The notes: generated by a model not told the origin, from the letters alone. A stretch of DNA of 64,000 bases from Pseudomonas chlororaphis (GCF_003731765.1 NZ_MOAL01000006.1:378563-442562); one strand, 5' to 3'. Counted from the first letter of the stretch, positions 52,578 through 61,958 are shown. Translations and numbers: made by a program.

Positions 52578-53206
52578 TGATGTCCCTGTGGCAAGCCCAC
52601 CTGAGTTTTATCCTCCTTGGCTTTGTGCTGCTCGGCAGCCTGCGGTTGACCGCGCCCTGGCGCCCCTGGCTGTTGCCGGTGCTGGCACTGGTGAGTTTTG
52701 TGCCCATTGCAGAACTGCCCCTGGCGGCATATGTGCGCAGCTTCACCGATGACTTGGCCATCAGCACCCTGGTGTTGCTGGGCTGGGTCGGCCTGCAACG
52801 CCTGGGCGTGCTTGCGCCGCTGCAACACCGGCAGCGGGCCCAGGTCCTGCTGCTGTTTGCACTGCTGACCCTGAGCCTGTACCCGGCGACCCTGGGCCTG
52901 ACCTATTTCGATCCCTATCGCTGGGGCTTCAACCCGCGACCGATGATTGTGCTCATGGGCGCAGCGGCCTTGCTCATGCTCTGGCTGCGCAATGCCTTGG
53001 GCGTGTGGATGCTGGCGGCCGGCACCTTGGCCTTCGCCCTGCGGCTCAAGCCTTCCGAAAACTACTGGGACTACCTGATCGACCCGTTGCTGGCGGGCTA
53101 TTGCCTGGTGGCCGGCTGCGGGCTGTTGCTGATGGCCGGCTGGAACAGGCTGCGGCCCAGGGGCGTGCCGAGCCCGCTGAAACCTACTTTGACCACACAG
53201 AGGTAA
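52577..53206 (+). CDS. Polytopic membrane protein of unknown function
   Basis: A 209-residue, hydrophobic protein with about six membrane helices (LLGFVLLGSLRLT, LLPVLALVSFVPIAELPLA, VLLLFALLTLSLYP, LLAGYCLVAGCGLLLMAG). No family recognised. Starts at ATG overlapping the sialidase-fold TGA by one base (two ATGs in tandem) and ends 3 bases before the phosphotransferase gene, so all three are one operon. It could be a partner in lipid-linked substrate handling. Confidence 0.75.
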   Translation: MMSLWQAHLSFILLGFVLLGSLRLTAPWRPWLLPVLALVSFVPIAELPLAAYVRSFTDDLAISTLVLLGWVGLQRLGVLAPLQHRQRAQVLLLFALLTLSLYPATLGLTYFDPYRWGFNPRPMIVLMGAAALLMLWLRNALGVWMLAAGTLAFALRLKPSENYWDYLIDPLLAGYCLVAGCGLLLMAGWNRLRPRGVPSPLKPTLTTQR

Positions 53207-53209
53207 ACC

Positions 53210-55243
53210 ATGGGGTGCTTGCAATCACGCCGCCTGCGCTACGGCGTGGGCGCGATCGGCTTGGTATTTGCGCTGCTGGCGCTGTTGCGGCTGGTGTTTG
53301 TGCTGGGCTTTTCCGGCGTTGATCCGGTGGCGGCCGAGGACAAGGGGCCACTCCTGCAAACCCTGGGCATCGGCCTGCGTTTCGACCTGCGCCTGGCCCT
53401 GTTGCTGATGCTGCCCCTGGCGCTGCTGGCATGGCTGCCGCGCTGGAACCTGGTGCGCGTGCCGGCCCTGCGTTGGCTGGCTCGGGGTTATCTGCTGCTG
53501 GCGCTGGGCGCGGTGGGGCTGGTGTACATCATCGATTTTGGCCATTACGCCTACCTGGGCGTACGCATCAATGCCACGGTGCTGCGCTACCTCGACGACG
53601 CGCAAATCTCCCGGCAGATGGTCTGGGAAACCTACCCGGTGATCTGGATCAGCCTGGCATGGCTGGCCGGCGTGGGGCTGTGGTGGTGGGCGCTGGTCAA
53701 GCTGGAACGCGTGACGTTGGATCGTCCGCCTCAGCCCATCGGCACCCTGGCCGTGGTCTCGGCCACGCTGGTGGGTGGGGTCGCGGTGCTGCTAGCGCTG
53801 CTGGGACGGGTGGAAAAGCTCAACCTGGAAAACCCCGTGCCGCTGCGCTGGAGCGATGCGTTTTTCTCGGGTAACAGCCAGGTCGCGGCCTTGGGTCTCA
53901 ACCCGGTGCTGTTTCTGTACGACACCCTCAAGGCCGGCCAGGCGCAATACGACGAAGCCCAGGTGCGCCAGCATTACCCGGCCGTGGCGCGCTACCTGGG
54001 GGTGCAGCAGCCGGATGCGCAGAGCCTGAATTTCATCCGTGAGCAGGGCGTGCAGCCCTATCGAGCAGAAGGGCAGCGGCCGCCCAATGTGATTTTCGTC
54101 ATGCTCGAATCCCTCGGCACCAGCGCAGTCGGCGCCTACGGCAACCCGCTGAACCCGACGCCCAACCTCGACAAGCTGGCGAGCCAAAGCTGGTTCTTCA
54201 AGCACTTCTACGTGCCGGTCACCGGCACCGCCAAGACCGTGTGGGCCAGCATTACCGGGGTGCCCGACGTCACTCGCCAGGAGACCGCGACCCGCCACCC
54301 GCTGATCACTCGCCAGCACAGCCTGATCAACGCCTTCCAGGGTTACCAGCGCTTCTACATGATTGGCGGCAACGCCGGCTGGGCCAATATCAACGCGCTG
54401 ATCCGCCAGAGCATCGACGGCGTGCAGCTGTATGACGAGGGCTACTGGAAATCGCCGCTGGTGGACGTCTGGGGCATCTCCGACCTCGACCTGTTCAAGG
54501 AAAGCGACCGCCTGCTGCGCGCCGTGCCCAAGGACCAGCCGTTCTTCGCCTACCTGCAAACCTCGGGCAACCACCGGCCGTTCACCATCCCCAAAAGCAA
54601 CGACGGTTTCGAGGTCAAACAGCTGACCCTGGAGCAGGTGCAAGCCGCCGGCTCCCGCAGCCTGGAGCAATACAACGCGGTGCGCCTGCTGGACTTCAAC
54701 ATCGGCCGGCTGATGGACATCGCCAAGGCGGGCGGCTACTACGACAACACGATTTTTGTGTTCTTCGGCGACCACAACACCCGCATCAGCCAGATCCCGC
54801 ACATGGCCCCGGCCTTTGAGCAGTTGGGGCTGGAGAGCAACAACGTGCCGCTGTTGATCCACGCCCCGGGGCTGTTGCAGCCACGGGTCATTGAAGAAGC
54901 CGTGGGGTTGGCCGACTTGCTGCCCACGGTGGCCGGCATGGCGGGGATGCCCTTCACCAATGGCGCCATGGGGCGGGATATCCAGCAACCTGCGGCGGAA
55001 GGGGAGCGGGTGGTGCCGTTGGTGCTCAGGGAAGGCACCTTCCCGGTGATCGGCGGCGTGACTCAGGATTTCCTGTTGCAGATGCAGCATGACGGCAGTG
55101 GGCCGACCCTGCACGATTTGGCCTCGCCCACCCCGCGTGACAACGTGGCCCAGCAACACCCCGAGGAATTTCAGCGCTTGCTGGAATTGACCCGGGGGCT
55201 GCATGAGAGTGCGCGGTTGATGCTGTATCGCAATGTGCGCTGA
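53210..55243 (+). CDS. LTA-synthase-family phosphoglycerol/phosphoethanolamine transferase
   Basis: A 677-residue protein with five N-terminal membrane helices (residues ~10-205) and a periplasmic sulfatase-fold domain from ~290: NVIFVMLESLGTSAVGAYG (metal Glu), VTGTAKTVWASITG with the likely nucleophilic Thr, and FVFFGDHNTRIS (Asp/His metal ligands). In Gram-negatives such enzymes add phosphoglycerol or phosphoethanolamine to periplasmic glucans or surface glycans. Genes upstream (sialidase-fold, membrane protein) suggest modification of a surface sugar polymer. Converges on the reductase gene. Confidence 0.85.
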   Translation: MGCLQSRRLRYGVGAIGLVFALLALLRLVFVLGFSGVDPVAAEDKGPLLQTLGIGLRFDLRLALLLMLPLALLAWLPRWNLVRVPALRWLARGYLLLALGAVGLVYIIDFGHYAYLGVRINATVLRYLDDAQISRQMVWETYPVIWISLAWLAGVGLWWWALVKLERVTLDRPPQPIGTLAVVSATLVGGVAVLLALLGRVEKLNLENPVPLRWSDAFFSGNSQVAALGLNPVLFLYDTLKAGQAQYDEAQVRQHYPAVARYLGVQQPDAQSLNFIREQGVQPYRAEGQRPPNVIFVMLESLGTSAVGAYGNPLNPTPNLDKLASQSWFFKHFYVPVTGTAKTVWASITGVPDVTRQETATRHPLITRQHSLINAFQGYQRFYMIGGNAGWANINALIRQSIDGVQLYDEGYWKSPLVDVWGISDLDLFKESDRLLRAVPKDQPFFAYLQTSGNHRPFTIPKSNDGFEVKQLTLEQVQAAGSRSLEQYNAVRLLDFNIGRLMDIAKAGGYYDNTIFVFFGDHNTRISQIPHMAPAFEQLGLESNNVPLLIHAPGLLQPRVIEEAVGLADLLPTVAGMAGMPFTNGAMGRDIQQPAAEGERVVPLVLREGTFPVIGGVTQDFLLQMQHDGSGPTLHDLASPTPRDNVAQQHPEEFQRLLELTRGLHESARLMLYRNVR

Positions 55244-55252
55244 GGCTGAGGC

Positions 55253-56200
55253 TTAGGCGTCCAGCACCAGCCGTGGGCTGCGGGCCCCGGAGACGCAGGG
55301 CGCGATCCATTCGCCGCTCTGGCGTTGGGCCTCGCTCAGGCAGTCGTCACGGTGTTCCGGCTGGCCTTCGAGCACCCGGCAGATGCAGGCGCCGCAGATC
55401 CCCACGCCGCACGAATAGGCCAGATCCACACCGACCCGTGACGCGGCCTGGAGCAGGCTTTCTCCGGGTTGCACCTGGGCTTCGGCACCGCTGCGTTGCA
55501 GCACCAGGGCGTAGCGGTTTTGTTCATCGACGGTGGTGGGCGCGGGCGCCTGGAAGTGTTCGCGGTACAAGGCGGCTTGCGGCCAGCCGGCCTTGAGCGC
55601 CGCCTGTTCGACGCTGCGCATAAAGCCCGCCGGGCCGCAGCAATAGAGACCGGCGTCGGCCTGCCATGCCGGGAACTCCGTGGCCAGTTGTTCGGTGATC
55701 TGCTCGGCTCGAAGTCCGCCGTGCCACTGGATGTCGGCGCCCAAGCGCTGGAGAAACGGCGCCTGGCGGGCATCCCGGGTGAAATACAGCAAGCGCACCG
55801 GCCGGCCTTCGGCCTGGCATTGGCGATACATCGGCAGCAACGGGGTAATGCCGATGCCTGCCGCCAGCAAGGTCACCGGCCCGTTGCCCGGTTGCAGGGC
55901 AAACAGATTGCGTGGGGCGCTGACCTCGATCTGCGCACCCAGGCGCAGTTGTTCGTGGAGCCAGCGCGAACCGCCTCGGGAGGCCGGTTCGCGCTTGATG
56001 CCCAGGTACAGGTGGCCTTCTTCCGGCAGGCTTAGCAGCGAGTATTGGCGCACCGCGCCGTTGCCCAGGCGCAGGTCGACATGGGCGCCGGCGGCCCAGG
56101 TGAAGGGCAGGGGCGTGGCGTCGGCGGGGGCCAGTTCGATGCCCAGCACATCCTCGGCTTCCAGGCGCAGGCTGCGCACTTGCAGGGCGGTCCAGCTCAT
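55253..56200 (-). CDS. PDR/VanB-family oxidoreductase (Rieske oxygenase reductase)
   Basis: A 315-residue phthalate-dioxygenase-reductase-like protein. Order: FMN/FAD domain (VRQYSLLSLPEE, ~residues 52-63), NAD domain (VTLLAAGIGITPLLPMYR), and C-terminal 2Fe-2S domain (YSCGVGICGACICRVLEG, then a fourth Cys in HRDDCLS). It would feed NADH electrons to the Rieske oxygenase encoded upstream in the operon. Its ATG overlaps the amidohydrolase stop by 4 bases. Confidence 0.9.
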   Translation of the reverse strand: MSWTALQVRSLRLEAEDVLGIELAPADATPLPFTWAAGAHVDLRLGNGAVRQYSLLSLPEEGHLYLGIKREPASRGGSRWLHEQLRLGAQIEVSAPRNLFALQPGNGPVTLLAAGIGITPLLPMYRQCQAEGRPVRLLYFTRDARQAPFLQRLGADIQWHGGLRAEQITEQLATEFPAWQADAGLYCCGPAGFMRSVEQAALKAGWPQAALYREHFQAPAPTTVDEQNRYALVLQRSGAEAQVQPGESLLQAASRVGVDLAYSCGVGICGACICRVLEGQPEHRDDCLSEAQRQSGEWIAPCVSGARSPRLVLDA

Positions 56201-57627
56201 GCGCGTACTCCTGCAGCCTGTTGCAATCGGTGCACGGCGTCCCGGGCCTGGGCGCCGAGTTCGGCGAGGTCGAGGTCGGGCAACTGGTCGTTGTCCACCG
56301 TCAGCCGTCCGCCCACCAGCAAGGCCCGCAAGGTCGGGCGGCCGCCGCCGACCACCGGGCCGATGGCCGGGTCGTGCAGGCCGAAGTAGCGCGGCTGGTC
56401 CAGGCGGTAGATCGCCAGGTCCGCCGCCATGCCCACCTGCAGGCTGCCCACCGCGTCCAGGCCCAATACCCTGGCCCCGCCCGCAGTGCCCCAGCGCACC
56501 ACGTCCTCCACTGTCACCGCGTGGGCGCCGCCTTCATCGTCACCGCCGGCATAACGGGGGCGGGCCCGTTCACCGGCCTTGGCCCGCTGCATCAGCCAGG
56601 CGGCGTGGGTTTCGCTGATCATGTCGCAGGCCTCGTTGGAGGCCGCGCCGTCGACGCCGATCGACACCTGCATCCCCGCCGCTTCCATGGCCACCACATC
56701 GGCGATGCCGCTGCCCAGGCGGCCATTGCTTTGCGGGCAGTGGGCGATGCCGGTGCCGCTGGCACCCAGCAACTGGATCTCCTCGGCGTCGAGCTTCACC
56801 AGGTGGGCGAACCACACATCCGGCCCCAGCCATTCCTGCTCGGCACAAAACGCCACCGGCGACAGACCGTGGCGCTGCTGCACCTCGTTCTGATACTCCA
56901 CGGTTTCGCTGAGGTGGCTGTGCAAGCGAATGCCCAGGCGCCGGGCGACCCGGGCGGTTTCCCGCAGGTGCTCCGGGGGCATGGAGTAGGGCGGGCTGGT
57001 GGGCGCCATCACCACCCGGCGCCAGGCATCAGCGGCGGGATCGTGGTAGCGCCGCACCAGACGCTCAACGTCGTCCAGGTACTGCGTGAGGGTTTCCGGC
57101 CCCGCAGCGGCCTGGCCTTCGGCCTGACGCACCTGCGTCGCCCCGCCCCGGCACAGCACAAAGCGCAGCCCCAGGCGTTCGGCTTCCTCGAACAGCACCT
57201 CGGCGCTGTCGAACTGCATGCCCGGCAGGTACAGGTAATGGTGGTCGGCGACGGTGGCGCAGCCGGAGCGCGCCAATTCCACCAGGCCGATGCGCGCCGC
57301 CAGGCGAAAGCTCTGCTCGTCGAACAGGCCACGGTAGCGATAGGGCACCGCCCCCAGCCACGCCCCCAGGCTCTGGTCGATGCCGGCGGGAATGCCCTTG
57401 AGCAGCGACTGGAACAGGTGATGGTGGGTGTTGACCCACGCCGGATAGACCACGCAATCCCGGGCGTCCAGCACACGCTCCCCGGGCAACGGGGGCAGGG
57501 CACCGAGGGCGGCAATGCGGCCGTCGATGATGCGGATATCCGGCCCGGCATGGCGCGCGGCGGCGCCGGGCAAACCGGTGAGAATCGCGCTGGCGTTGCG
57601 CACCAGCCAGCTGTGTTGAAGGTTCAT
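56197..57627 (-). CDS. Amidohydrolase, 8-oxoguanine deaminase/TRZ-ATZ type
   Basis: A 476-residue cytoplasmic metal-dependent deaminase of the cytosine/8-oxoguanine/s-triazine group. Zinc ligands: HxH in NTHHHLFQSLLKG (~residues 68-80), His in VADHHYLYLPG region, His in LHSHLSETVEY, and Asp in IGVDGAASNE; the SLLKGIPAG/HHYLYLP pattern is close to 8-oxoguanine deaminases. It likely deaminates a purine- or triazine-like ring. GGAGC sets the ATG at 57627. Fifth of six genes in the operon. Confidence 0.82.
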   Translation of the reverse strand: MNLQHSWLVRNASAILTGLPGAAARHAGPDIRIIDGRIAALGALPPLPGERVLDARDCVVYPAWVNTHHHLFQSLLKGIPAGIDQSLGAWLGAVPYRYRGLFDEQSFRLAARIGLVELARSGCATVADHHYLYLPGMQFDSAEVLFEEAERLGLRFVLCRGGATQVRQAEGQAAAGPETLTQYLDDVERLVRRYHDPAADAWRRVVMAPTSPPYSMPPEHLRETARVARRLGIRLHSHLSETVEYQNEVQQRHGLSPVAFCAEQEWLGPDVWFAHLVKLDAEEIQLLGASGTGIAHCPQSNGRLGSGIADVVAMEAAGMQVSIGVDGAASNEACDMISETHAAWLMQRAKAGERARPRYAGGDDEGGAHAVTVEDVVRWGTAGGARVLGLDAVGSLQVGMAADLAIYRLDQPRYFGLHDPAIGPVVGGGRPTLRALLVGGRLTVDNDQLPDLDLAELGAQARDAVHRLQQAAGVRA

Positions 57628-57667
57628 ATGAAGCTCCATGGGCCGCGTCTGCGGCGGACTCAAAAGG

Positions 57668-58471
57668 TTAGCCAATCTCGCTGTCGTGCCAATTGCGCAG
57701 GCTCAGGCGGGCGAGTAGCGCCATCAGGCTGAACAGCGCGACACCGGTCAGGGCGATCAGCACCAGGGCGGCAAACAGCCGGGGAATATTCAGTTGAAAG
57801 CCGGCCTGGAGAATCTGGTACGCCAACCCGGCGCCGGTACCGCCGGTGCCGGCGACGAACTCCGCCACCACCGCGCCGATCAGCGCCAGCCCGCTGGCAA
57901 TCCGCAGCCCGGCAAAGAAACACGGCAGGGCACTGGGAATGCGCAGGCGCAGCAACACCTGCCAGCGGCTGGCGCGGTTCAGGCGGAACAGGTTGAGCAG
58001 GCCGGGGTTGACGCTGCGCAGGCCGAGCACGGTGTTGGCGATGATCGGGAAGATCGCCACCAGGGTCGCGCAAATCACCAGCGCCACCGTAGTGTTGCTG
58101 CACCAGATAATGATCAGCGGCGCCACCGCCACCACCGGGGTGACCTGCAACAGAATGGCGTAGGGAAACAGGCTGGCCTCCAGCACCCGGCTCTGCACAA
58201 AGACAAAGGCCGCCAGGGTGCCGATCAGCACCGCCAGGGCGAACGAGAAGAAGGTGATCTTCAGGGTCATCCACAACGCGCCAAACAGCATCGGGCCATC
58301 GCTGACCAGGGTGCGGCCGATGTCGGCCGGGGACGGCACCAGGTACACCGGCACCTGCCAGGCCACGCAAGCCAATTGCCACAGGCCCAGCAACACGGTG
58401 CCGAGCAACAGCGGCGAGACGATGCGCAGGACCGTGGGGTGACGCAACCAGGGGGTAAAGGATGGGCTCAT
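57668..58471 (-). CDS. ABC transporter permease (nitrate/taurine/NMT1 type)
   Basis: A 267-residue BPD-type inner-membrane permease with about six helices and the EAA-like loop in FRLNRASRWQVLLRLRIPSA (~residues 174-193). It belongs with the ATPase 21 bases upstream and the NMT1-like binding protein. Imports the substrate of the downstream enzymes. Confidence 0.92.
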   Translation of the reverse strand: MSPSFTPWLRHPTVLRIVSPLLLGTVLLGLWQLACVAWQVPVYLVPSPADIGRTLVSDGPMLFGALWMTLKITFFSFALAVLIGTLAAFVFVQSRVLEASLFPYAILLQVTPVVAVAPLIIIWCSNTTVALVICATLVAIFPIIANTVLGLRSVNPGLLNLFRLNRASRWQVLLRLRIPSALPCFFAGLRIASGLALIGAVVAEFVAGTGGTGAGLAYQILQAGFQLNIPRLFAALVLIALTGVALFSLMALLARLSLRNWHDSEIG

Positions 58472-58492
58472 GATTGGGCTCTCGAATTGGAC

Positions 58493-59335
58493 TCAGCAAG
58501 GGTCGCCATTGGCCTGGGCCAGCAGCCGGGACAGGTGGGCGCACTGTTCGATAAAAGCCGGGGAGGTGCGGTAGGCCTCGTCCCGATGCAGCGGGCCGTC
58601 GATCGGCACATCGGCGATCACCCGCCCTGGGCGTGCGCCCATCACCACCACCCGGGACGACAGGTACACCGCCTCGAAAATGCTGTGGGTGACAAACACC
58701 ACGGTCAGGTCGCGGCTGGTCCAGAGTTGGCGCAGGTCGCTGTCGAGCTTGTTGCGGGTGAACTCGTCTAGGGCGCCGAAGGGCTCGTCCATCAACAGCA
58801 GGTTGGGCTCGGTGGCCAGGGCCCGGGCGATGGAGGCGCGCATCTGCATGCCCCCGGACAACTCCCGTGGGTACACCTGGCTGAAGCCGCCCAGGCCCAC
58901 CAGCGCCAGGGTCGCATCGACCTTGGGCTGGCTCTGTTCCTTGGGCATGCCGGCAAGATCCAGGGGCAGGCGCACGTTGTCGCTGACCCGGGCCCAGGGC
59001 ATCAGGGTGGCCTCCTGGAACACCATGGCCAGGCTGCGCCCCGGGGTGTGGGTGGCCGGGCGGTCCTTGCCCCACCAACGCACGTGGCCGGCGGAGGGTT
59101 GCTCCAGGCCGGCGAACATCTTCAGCAAGGTGCTTTTGCCACAGCCCGACGGGCCGAGCAGCGACACGAACTCGCCGCGCTGGATCGCCAGCTTGACCCG
59201 GCTCAAGGCGTGGGTGCCGTTGCTGTAAGTTTTTTCCACTTGGTTGGCGAACAGCGGCGTTTGCACGCCAACGCTGTCGGCAGCGGGCAACGCCTGTGGC
59301 TGGGCGTTGGCCGGGGTCATGGTCTGCATCAACAT
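58493..59335 (-). CDS. ABC transporter ATPase (nitrate/taurine/NMT1 type)
   Basis: A 280-residue ATPase: Walker A LLGPSGCGKSTLLK (~residues 58-71), Q-loop VFQEATLMPW, signature ELSGGMQMRASIARAL, Walker B LLLMDEPFGALDE and H-loop FVTHSIFEA. The N-terminal ~30 residues are longer than in most SsuB/TauB homologues. GGGGAG precedes the ATG at 59335; an earlier in-frame ATG at 59356 also exists. Energises uptake with the permease. Confidence 0.92.
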   Translation of the reverse strand: MLMQTMTPANAQPQALPAADSVGVQTPLFANQVEKTYSNGTHALSRVKLAIQRGEFVSLLGPSGCGKSTLLKMFAGLEQPSAGHVRWWGKDRPATHTPGRSLAMVFQEATLMPWARVSDNVRLPLDLAGMPKEQSQPKVDATLALVGLGGFSQVYPRELSGGMQMRASIARALATEPNLLLMDEPFGALDEFTRNKLDSDLRQLWTSRDLTVVFVTHSIFEAVYLSSRVVVMGARPGRVIADVPIDGPLHRDEAYRTSPAFIEQCAHLSRLLAQANGDPC

Positions 59336-59392
59336 CGCGCTCTCCCCTGGGGTCATGAGCGGCTGGAAAAGCCCCGGCGTACCGGGGCGCGG

Positions 59393-60418
59393 TCAGTGGC
59401 TGAGGAACACTTCGTTTTCGCCATGGGCTTCGAGCAGGCCCAGCAGTTGCCGGCGAATCACCAGCCCGGGCTTGTCCGAGGGCATGTGCAGCTCCACCCG
59501 GCGCCGGGTGTCGACACAGGCGTCATAGTCGGTGGCCTCGAGAATGTCCCGGTCCTCGGCGGTGATCGCCGCGTCCCAGTCGATCAGTTCCTGGGTCGAG
59601 CACTGCTCCTCGCTGTCATTGCGATACAGCCACTGCACCAGCATCAGCCGCCCGTCCTCCATGGGCGTGGCGCAGTTGTAGATGATGTGGTGGATGCCGC
59701 TGTCCGGGTACATGCAACCAAAGCGCCGGGAGAAGGGCAGGTAGTAGCGGTTGATCAGGTGGCGTTGGGTGATGGGCTCGGTGCTGCCGGTGATGCGAAA
59801 GCTTTCTTCGGGGTTGCGGATCGGCACCCGGGTTTCCGCCTCGAAGCCGTAGTCGGTTTCGCGGAACTCGTAGCCCGCTGGCTGCGGCTGGTCGAACAGG
59901 CCGAAGTTGGCCTTGTGTACGAAGGAAAAGTGCGAGTTGTCGAAGGAGTTTTCCATGACCCGCAACGGGCTGGTTTTCCACTCTTCATAAAACTGGAAGA
60001 TGCGCCGGTAGCCCGGGGCGCCGTCCTCGGGGAACTCGGGGATGGGTTGTAGTGGGTCGTCGAGGGCGACCCAGGCGTAGCCGTACTTTTCCTGGCAGTG
60101 AAAGGCCTGCACCGAAGCGCCCGGGGGGATCATGCCGGCGGGGTTTTGCGGGATCTTCACGCAGGTGCCCGTGCAGTCGTATTCCCAGCCGTGGTAGCCG
60201 CAGGCGATGTTGCCGTCTTCGCTGACAAAACCCTTGGACAGCTTGGCGGTGCGGTGGCAGCAGCGGTCGCGCATGGCCACCGGAGTGCCGTCGGGGCGCT
60301 TCCACAGCACCAGGGCTTCGCCCAACAACGTAAAGGGCTGCGGCCCGGCGTCTAGGGCGGACATGGGCAGCAGGGCGTACCAGAAACGGCGCAGTACAGG
60401 TTGTTTGGTTACCAACAT
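59393..60418 (-). CDS. Rieske [2Fe-2S] aromatic/heterocycle oxygenase (VanA/PDO-like alpha subunit)
   Basis: A 341-residue single-component-type oxygenase. The Rieske motif is DRCCHRTAKLSKG (Cys53, His55) and ACGYHGWEYD (Cys73, His76); the mononuclear iron site is ENSFDNSHFSFVHKANFG (Asp-x2-His-x4-His, ~residues 155-172). No beta subunit is nearby, as in VanA, phthalate and N-demethylase types. Electrons should come from the PDR-type reductase in the operon. GAGGAC upstream sets the ATG at 60418. Substrate unknown; genes around suggest an N-heterocycle. Confidence 0.88.
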   Translation of the reverse strand: MLVTKQPVLRRFWYALLPMSALDAGPQPFTLLGEALVLWKRPDGTPVAMRDRCCHRTAKLSKGFVSEDGNIACGYHGWEYDCTGTCVKIPQNPAGMIPPGASVQAFHCQEKYGYAWVALDDPLQPIPEFPEDGAPGYRRIFQFYEEWKTSPLRVMENSFDNSHFSFVHKANFGLFDQPQPAGYEFRETDYGFEAETRVPIRNPEESFRITGSTEPITQRHLINRYYLPFSRRFGCMYPDSGIHHIIYNCATPMEDGRLMLVQWLYRNDSEEQCSTQELIDWDAAITAEDRDILEATDYDACVDTRRRVELHMPSDKPGLVIRRQLLGLLEAHGENEVFLSH

Positions 60419-60494
60419 AACAAGTGTCCTCAGGGTCATCGTCGAGCCGGCTCTGGGGCCTGGCTTCGTGGCTATTCAGGTTGGTAGGACGTGG

Positions 60495-61517
60495 TTAACG
60501 GCTGGCGGCCTGTTCGGCGGCGGGCAGCACCTTCAAGTCCTGGACGAAGCGCGTGGTATAGGCCTTTTGCCAGGGCGCATCGGCACCCAGCAGGCCGGCC
60601 TCAACCATAAAGTTGCGGGTGGCTTGCCAGCGCGCATCGCTCATCACGCCGATGCCCTGGGTGGCGGCATCGCCCCCGGTCACCAGGCGGTATTGCTTGA
60701 GGGTCGACAGACCCCAAGCCAGCAGCTCATCGCTCATGTTCGGGTTGTCGGCCTTGATCAAAGAGTTGGCGCTGGGGTTGTCCAGGTAGCGCTTCCAGCC
60801 CTCCATGGACGCCCGGACAAACGCCTGGACCCGCTCGGGGTGCTGGTCGATCACGTCCTGGCGAGTGACCAGTGTGGAGCCGTAGGGCGGGTAACCGGCA
60901 TCGGCGAACAGATAGAACTTGGCCTGCTCCCCGGTCTTCAGCGCCTGGAACAACTCCGAGCTGGCGTAGGCCTGCTGGGTGGTGTCGGCGCCCGCCAGGA
61001 AGGGTTGCAGGTTGAAGGTGTAGGGCCGGGCCTGGCTGTCCTGCAACTGATACTTGCCCTTGAGCCACGGCCACCAGGTCTGCTGGCCGGAGGTGGACAC
61101 CAGCACCTGCTTGTTCTGCAACCCATCCAGGCCGCTGACATCGGCATGGGTCAGCAAACCCTGGGGGTCACCCTGAAAGGGCGCGGCCACCGCCACCACT
61201 GGCAGGCCCTGCTCCACGCTCTTGAGGATTTGCAGGTCGTAGTTGACGATAAAGTCCGCCTGCTTATTCACCAGCAGTTGCATGCCGTTAACCTGCGGCC
61301 CACCCATGCGAATGGTCACGTCCAGGCCTTCTTTTGCATACAAACCATCGGCCAGGGCCTGGTAAAAGCCACCCTGTTCCGCCTGGGCGTACCAGGATGT
61401 GAGCAGCACCACCTTGTCATTGGCCAGGGCCAGGGAGGGCGCCACCAGGGCCGCGGGCAACAGCACGGTGGCCAGCAACGAACGAAGCGGATGACCCAAG
61501 GCAAAGCGAGTTTTCAT
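60495..61517 (-). CDS. NMT1/THI5-like ABC transporter substrate-binding protein
   Basis: A 340-residue periplasmic binding protein with signal peptide (AALVAPSLALA-ND, cleavage near residue 32) and the NMT1/SsuA-like fold (LLTSWYAQAEQGGFYQALA at the start of the mature domain; ADFIVNYDLQILKSVEQ). NMT1-like proteins bind pyrimidine precursors, sulfonates, nitrate and, in some clusters, purines. First gene of the leftward six-gene operon. The ATG at 61517 gives the signal peptide; GGAGAAC upstream is a good ribosome site. Confidence 0.88.
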   Translation of the reverse strand: MKTRFALGHPLRSLLATVLLPAALVAPSLALANDKVVLLTSWYAQAEQGGFYQALADGLYAKEGLDVTIRMGGPQVNGMQLLVNKQADFIVNYDLQILKSVEQGLPVVAVAAPFQGDPQGLLTHADVSGLDGLQNKQVLVSTSGQQTWWPWLKGKYQLQDSQARPYTFNLQPFLAGADTTQQAYASSELFQALKTGEQAKFYLFADAGYPPYGSTLVTRQDVIDQHPERVQAFVRASMEGWKRYLDNPSANSLIKADNPNMSDELLAWGLSTLKQYRLVTGGDAATQGIGVMSDARWQATRNFMVEAGLLGADAPWQKAYTTRFVQDLKVLPAAEQAASR

Positions 61518-61939
61518 GATGTGTTCTCCACAACGATTCGAAAACCGCCGCGCGCCAAAGCGGCACGCCAGCGAAGGCCGGTCGGAGAGAACGTGGGAAG
61601 AGAAAGGGCGCCAGGGCGCAACGACGTGAACACACGGCTGACACTTCTCTCTTGCCCGGGGCGCTGGCGCCGCGTTCAAGCATCCGATCGGATGTACGCC
61701 CCACAGGGGGCGCAAGAGCAATGTCCTATGCCATCGCTGGCACTAACCGCTTCTACTCGCCAGGAGCCAAAGCCAGAACTGTGCCAACTCGTCGCAGCCG
61801 CTCAAGCCCGGGTCTTCGGCTATCAGCGTGCAAAGCGAGGCGGGGCGGGATGAATCGCGACGGTGCGAACAGCGGCGAGCGAGCTTCAAGTTGGTGCGTA
61901 AACGCCTGGTATTTAGTGTTCATTCTGTTTATAGATTGT
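61518..61939. promoter_or_regulatory. Leader and promoter side of the leftward ABC/Rieske operon
   Basis: About 420 bases without a convincing gene. Proximal to the operon, AAGAGAGAAG and CTTTCTCTT (minus strand) can pair across ~50 bases, so the mRNA leader may be structured. A leftward TGGCA...TTGCTC resembles a sigma-54 site but with one base too many between elements. A 14-bp palindrome lies at 61681-61694. Confidence 0.4.
61681..61694. promoter_or_regulatory. 14-bp perfect palindrome, candidate operator
   Basis: CATCCGATCGGATG is self-complementary over its full length and lies 164 bases upstream of the binding-protein start. Size and symmetry suit a GntR- or TetR-type repressor, but no regulator gene is in the window next to it. 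Confidence 0.5.
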
Positions 61940-61958
61940 TCTGAATCGGTGTTTCAGA
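61940..61958. promoter_or_regulatory. Inverted repeat upstream of the sigma-54 promoter
   Basis: TCTGAA-N7-TTCAGA, centred about 52 bases upstream of the predicted start of transcription. Could bind an activator or repressor of the nucleoside-porin gene. Confidence 0.4.

Noticed and set aside
61518..61640. NMT1-motif (xanthine) riboswitch in the binding-protein leader
   Set aside because: A long imperfect stem can be drawn, but I could not match the consensus by eye; left as a search to run.
61700..61745. Leftward sigma-54 promoter for the ABC/Rieske operon
   Set aside because: TGGCA and TTGC elements are present, but GG-to-GC spacing is 13 rather than 12 bases, which sigma-54 tolerates poorly.
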